Source of the DNA: JBEVOS01 sp044226655
GTDB taxonomy: Bacteria; Pseudomonadota; Alphaproteobacteria; Caulobacterales; Aquidulcibacteraceae
DNA length: 64,000 nt
Direction of reading: 5' to 3'
NCBI GenBank assembly: GCA_044226655.1
Contig: JBGAGO010000003.1
Location: 1 to 64,000 of the forward strand
Shown: piece by piece, positions 60,669-64,000 of the stretch
Layout: each line of letters starts with the position of its first letter
How positions within the stretch are numbered: position 1 is the first letter of the stretch
Position numbers and translations under genes: made by a program
The notes under the pieces: generated by a model
Database searches by the model: none
What the model was told of the DNA's origin: nothing
What the model saw: only the letters and a program-made list of their open reading frames with translations

Positions 60669-61925
60669 ATGGCTGACGGCGATAGCGATCAAGCGCCGCC
60701 GCGCATGTTGATGTTCCAGTTTTCGGAGCTCAACCCCGATTTGCGCCGTGATCCGCATGCCATGCTCGATGCGCAGCGCGCGTCCTGCCCAGCCGATCGC
60801 GACGAAATCATCCATGCGGTGCTGATCACATCCTACGGGCTCGGCCGCGATCTGCTGACCGACCGGAAATTCTCGCGCAATTTCGATCTGGCCTCGCCGG
60901 ACAATCCGGTCATCGCCGGCGTCAAGCAGCTGAACGATGCGGTGGAGCCGGAATTCGGCAAGCACGACACCATGCTCGTGCTCGAAGACCCCGACCATGC
61001 GCGCGTGCGCGGCATCGTGGCCAAGGCGTTCCTCGCCCGCGCCTATGAATCGCGCCCGATGATCGAACGCATCGTGCAGAACGTGCTGGCGAGCCTCGAT
61101 GGCAGAGACAGCTTCGACGTCGTCAACGACTACGCCTGCCGCATTCCGATTCACGTGCTCGGGCCGATCCTGGGCTGCGCCGAAGACAAGCTCGATTCCC
61201 TGCGCATCTGGACCGAGGCCGGCCAGGCCGCATTCGATCCGTTCAAGGCCGCCGAGCATCAGGCCGCCGCCATCGAAGGGCGCCGCGGCATCCTTTCCTA
61301 TTTCCGCGATCTGATGGCCGAGCGTCGCGCCGCGCCGAAGGACGATCTGGTTAGCGATCTCCTGAAGCTGCAGGCCGAGGGCGCCGAAATTTCCGACGGC
61401 GAAATCCTGCACAATCTGTTTGCGCTGCTGGTCGCGGGCCATCTCACCACCGCCGATCTCATCGGCAATGGCGTGATGCTGTTGCTCACGCATCCCGAGG
61501 CGCGCGCGAAGATCATGGCCGATCCGGCGTTGATCGCGCCGGCCGTCGATGAAATGCTGCGTTATGAGCCGCCGATCGCGACCACGGCGCGCTTCGTCGG
61601 CGAAGACGGCAAGATCGGCAAATGCCCGTTCCACAATGGCGATGCGCTGGCCGTGAGCCTGCTCGCCGCCAATCGCGATCCCGAAGCGTTCGAGGCGCCG
61701 CACGCGTTCGACATTTCGCGCCGGCCCAATCCGCATCTCTCTTTCGGCGCCGGCGCGCACATGTGCGTAGGCGCGCCGCTCGCGCGCATTGAAGGGCAGG
61801 AGGCGATCCTGAAGCTCTTCCTGCGTTTCCCAAATCTGCGCCTGGCCGATCCCGCCGCCGCGCCGGATTGGCGCGCTGTGCCCGGCGTGCGCGGCCTCAC
61901 CACGCTTGAGGTCGCCACAGCGTGA
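60669..61925 (+). CDS. Cytochrome P450
   Basis: 418 residues, soluble bacterial P450. Heme Cys366 in HLSFGAGAHMCVGAPLAR; ExxR in DEMLRYEPPI; I-helix LLVAGHLTTADLIGNGVMLL, in which the usual acid of AGHETT is Leu. Substrate not predictable. Its stop overlaps the methyltransferase start by 4 bp, so both are in one operon. Confidence 0.93.
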   Translation: MADGDSDQAPPRMLMFQFSELNPDLRRDPHAMLDAQRASCPADRDEIIHAVLITSYGLGRDLLTDRKFSRNFDLASPDNPVIAGVKQLNDAVEPEFGKHDTMLVLEDPDHARVRGIVAKAFLARAYESRPMIERIVQNVLASLDGRDSFDVVNDYACRIPIHVLGPILGCAEDKLDSLRIWTEAGQAAFDPFKAAEHQAAAIEGRRGILSYFRDLMAERRAAPKDDLVSDLLKLQAEGAEISDGEILHNLFALLVAGHLTTADLIGNGVMLLLTHPEARAKIMADPALIAPAVDEMLRYEPPIATTARFVGEDGKIGKCPFHNGDALAVSLLAANRDPEAFEAPHAFDISRRPNPHLSFGAGAHMCVGAPLARIEGQEAILKLFLRFPNLRLADPAAAPDWRAVPGVRGLTTLEVATA

Positions 61926-63037
61926 TCGCCGATCGGCTGCGCTGGATGGCGCTGGCGCAAGCCCAGCGCCTGCGCCAGGCGCCGCCGGCTCCAATCGTGC
62001 TCGGGCGTGCGCGCTACGCTGCCGCGCAGGGCGCGCGCGTGGCCTGGTATCTCGGACAATATCTCGTCGCGCGGCGCATTTCGGGGCCGTTCAACCGTCC
62101 GGGCGAACCGGCGTTTCGTCCCAGCCATGCCGAAGGCGATCCTCAGCGCATCCGCGCAAGTTTTCTGGCGCTGTTCGCCAAGGACCGCGCCAATATCGAA
62201 GCGGGGCTTTATCCGGCGCCGAACGATATCCGCCCCGCGCGCGCTTTGGCGGCGCTGTCGAACAGCGCGCGCTTCTTCGCCGATCTGCCGAAAGTGGATG
62301 CGCGCCGCCTGCAGCGCCGCGGCCAGGAGGTGCGCGCGCGCAATGATCGCGCGGGCCGCTATCCCGATTATTACCTGCAGAATTTCCACTATCAGACCGA
62401 TGGCTGGCTCTCGGCGGAAAGCGCTGAGCTCTACGATACGCAAGTCGAAATCCTGTTCGGCGGCGCGGCCGATGCGATGCGCCGCATCGCGCTCGGCTCG
62501 CTGCTGCGGGGCCTCAAGGGCCGCGATCAGCGCAAAACCGCGCATCTCGATCTCGGCTGCGGCAATGGCCGGTTTCTGAAGAGCCTGCTCGAAGCGCGGC
62601 CGAAGGTGCGCGCCTGCGGCCTCGATCTCTCGCCCGATTACGCGGATGCGGCGCGCGCGCAGCTGAAGCGCTGGCCGAACGCGGAGATCGTGATCGGCGC
62701 GGCCGAGCAGGCGCCCTTCGCCGATGCGAGCGTCGACAGCGTCTCGGCGATCTACCTCTTCCATGAATTGCCGCCGCGCGTGCGCCACGACGTGGCGCGC
62801 GAACTGGCGCGGATCGTGAAGCCCGGCGGCGTGTTCGTGCTGGCGGATTCGCTGCAATGGGGCGATGCGCCCGATCTCGACCGCCTGCTCGAATATTTCC
62901 CGCAAGGCTTCCACGAGCCCTATTTCGCCTCCTATCTCGATGAGGATTTCGTCGCCATGATGCGCGAGGCGGGCTTCGTGCTGGAAGAGACGGACCTCGC
63001 CTTCCTAACCAAAGTGCTGCGCTTCCGGCGGGCGTGA
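61922..63037 (+). CDS. Class I SAM-dependent methyltransferase
   Basis: 371 residues. SAM motif AHLDLGCGNGRFLKSLLEAR, GLDLSPDY acidic strand, AEQAPFADASVDSVSAIYLF motif II, and REL...KPGGVFVLADSL motif III. The ~180-residue N-terminal extension (PDYYLQNFHYQTDGWLSAES near 148-167) is seen in relatives of unknown substrate. It follows the P450 with overlapping start. Confidence 0.88.
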   Translation: MIADRLRWMALAQAQRLRQAPPAPIVLGRARYAAAQGARVAWYLGQYLVARRISGPFNRPGEPAFRPSHAEGDPQRIRASFLALFAKDRANIEAGLYPAPNDIRPARALAALSNSARFFADLPKVDARRLQRRGQEVRARNDRAGRYPDYYLQNFHYQTDGWLSAESAELYDTQVEILFGGAADAMRRIALGSLLRGLKGRDQRKTAHLDLGCGNGRFLKSLLEARPKVRACGLDLSPDYADAARAQLKRWPNAEIVIGAAEQAPFADASVDSVSAIYLFHELPPRVRHDVARELARIVKPGGVFVLADSLQWGDAPDLDRLLEYFPQGFHEPYFASYLDEDFVAMMREAGFVLEETDLAFLTKVLRFRRA

Positions 63038-63051
63038 TGTAGCGTGCGGCC

Positions 63052-63543
63052 ATGCCGCTCGGTCTGCGCGCGCTTTTGTCGTTCCTGGCGCTGCCGTTCA
63101 ATGTGACGGTGACGGTTCCGGCGTTCTTGCTCTGGGCGCAGGGCTGGCCGGCGCTGATGGTGACGCGCTGGACGGCCGCAGGCGCCGTTCTCTTGCTCGG
63201 CGGGCTGGCGCTGATGGCGTGGACGATCGGCGCGTTCTACCGCATCGGACGCGGCACGCTCGCGCCCTGGGATCCACCGAAGAGGCTCGTCATCGTCGGG
63301 CCCTATCGGCATTGGCGCCATCCGATGATCACCGGAGTCAATTTCGTGCTGATCGGGGAGGCGGTGATCGCGAGTTCGGCGGCGCTCGCCATCTGGTGGG
63401 CGTGCTTTCTCGCAGCCAATCTCATCTATCTGCCGCTGATCGAAGAGCGCGATCTTATCGCCCGCTTCGGCGACGATTACCGCGCCTATATGCGCGCCGT
63501 GCCGCGCTACCTGCCCAGGCTCAAACCTTATCGGCCCGCCTGA
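63052..63543 (+). CDS. Isoprenylcysteine carboxyl methyltransferase-like membrane protein
   Basis: 163 residues, four predicted transmembrane helices. GTLAPWDPPKRLVIVGPYRH and WRHPMITGVNFVLIGEA is the ICMT/PEMT signature loop, and ERDLIARFGDDYRAYMRAVP is the typical C-terminal segment. Probably a membrane methyltransferase of small hydrophobic substrates. The stop overlaps the AAA gene start (TGATG). Confidence 0.85.
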   Translation: MPLGLRALLSFLALPFNVTVTVPAFLLWAQGWPALMVTRWTAAGAVLLLGGLALMAWTIGAFYRIGRGTLAPWDPPKRLVIVGPYRHWRHPMITGVNFVLIGEAVIASSAALAIWWACFLAANLIYLPLIEERDLIARFGDDYRAYMRAVPRYLPRLKPYRPA

Positions 63544-64000
63544 TGCTGACGCGCCTCGCCATTTCCGGCTATCGCTCGCTGCGCGACGTGCGGCTTTCGC
63601 TGGGGCGGCTCAACGTCGTCACCGGCGCGAACGGCAGCGGCAAATCGAGCCTCTATCGCGCGCTGCGCCTCATCGCCGATATCGCGCAAGGCCGCATCAT
63701 CCAATCGCTCGCTTTGGACGGGGGCTTCCGATCGACGCTGTGGGCCGGGCCCGAGCGTTTCTCGCGCGCAATGAAGGCGGGGACGCAAGAGATTCAAGGC
63801 GGGCCGCGGCGCGAGGCGGTGAGCTTGAAGCTCGGCTTCGCGGGCGAGGATTTCGGCTATGCGATCGATCTTGGCCTGCCGACGCCCTCGCGTTCGGCCT
63901 TCGGCGCGGATCCGCAAATCAAGACCGAGACGCTCTGGACCGGCGAAAAGCTCGGCCGCGCCAACGCTGTCGCCGAGCGGCGCGGGCCTGGCGTGCGCGT
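63543..64000 (+). CDS. AAA-family ATPase, 3' truncated by window edge
   Basis: At least 152 residues visible, continuing beyond the window. N-terminal LAISGYRSLRDVRLSLGRLN and Walker A VTGANGSGKSSLYRAL match RecF/SMC-like AAA_21 or AAA_15 ATPases. Cellular role unclear: DNA repair-like or defence-associated ATPases both share this start. Confidence 0.8.
   Translation, partial: MLTRLAISGYRSLRDVRLSLGRLNVVTGANGSGKSSLYRALRLIADIAQGRIIQSLALDGGFRSTLWAGPERFSRAMKAGTQEIQGGPRREAVSLKLGFAGEDFGYAIDLGLPTPSRSAFGADPQIKTETLWTGEKLGRANAVAERRGPGVR

Overview
The window is GC-rich, gene-dense chromosomal DNA of an alphaproteobacterium, most likely a Caulobacterales/Hyphomonadaceae-type organism. This rests on gene families (TIGR02301, DUF3297, DUF29, tlyA-rlmD, folate-type YgfZ) and on abundant alphaproteobacterial intergenic palindromic repeats. 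It is an inference, because no rRNA or tRNA gene is visible. Most of the content is core housekeeping and ordinary accessory genes. No CRISPR array, transposase, prophage or tRNA was recognised.

Layout. 0-11.6 kb: bamD, ligA, a DUF433/DUF5615 toxin-antitoxin (TA) pair, Xaa-Pro aminopeptidase, prmA, a repeat cluster, two secreted MORN-repeat proteins and a RelE/ParE TA pair. 11.6-26.5 kb: uvrD, then one gene set present twice. The set is a small membrane protein, a lipoprotein, an ArsR regulator, an SRPBCC protein, a GST, a 35-residue membrane peptide, a SleB-type hydrolase, a GlxA-type regulator and an isonitrile-hydratase-like DJ-1 protein. The first copy (about 13.0-19.7 kb) has frameshifts in nearly every gene; the second (about 19.8-26.5 kb) is clean. 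The substitutions between copies are mostly synonymous while indels are frequent and ignore reading frame. This fits a strain-variant haplotype with long-read indel errors inserted by misassembly better than an old decaying duplication. 26.7-32.6 kb: a probable nadA-(alpha/beta hydrolase)-(three secreted paralogues)-nadB-nadC operon behind two TTATGCTC-type palindromes that look like operators.

32.8-43.3 kb: mltA, a TIR-transmembrane-N-acetylmuramidase fusion protein, a sulfotransferase-like protein, DUF3297, another TA pair, a FabH-like synthase, ygfZ, a heptosyltransferase-like protein overlapping dihydroorotase with two small membrane proteins behind it, and a macro-domain protein. 43.4-58 kb: a TPP enzyme, an HExxH protein, TIGR02301, PhzF, esterase, M23 peptidase, homocysteine methyltransferase-like, nitronate monooxygenase-like, DUF29, reductase, old yellow enzyme, MAPEG and amidase genes. 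57.4-64 kb: tlyA, a glycine-zipper protein, rlmD, a YcgN-like protein, then an overlapping run of P450, methyltransferase, ICMT-like protein and a truncated AAA ATPase.

The best candidate for an undescribed system is the TIR-muramidase fusion at 34.06-35.53 kb. A predicted cytoplasmic NAD-cleaving or signalling domain is joined through one membrane helix to a predicted periplasmic peptidoglycan hydrolase. The most important caution is the duplicated block: no intact uvrD can be read anywhere in the window.
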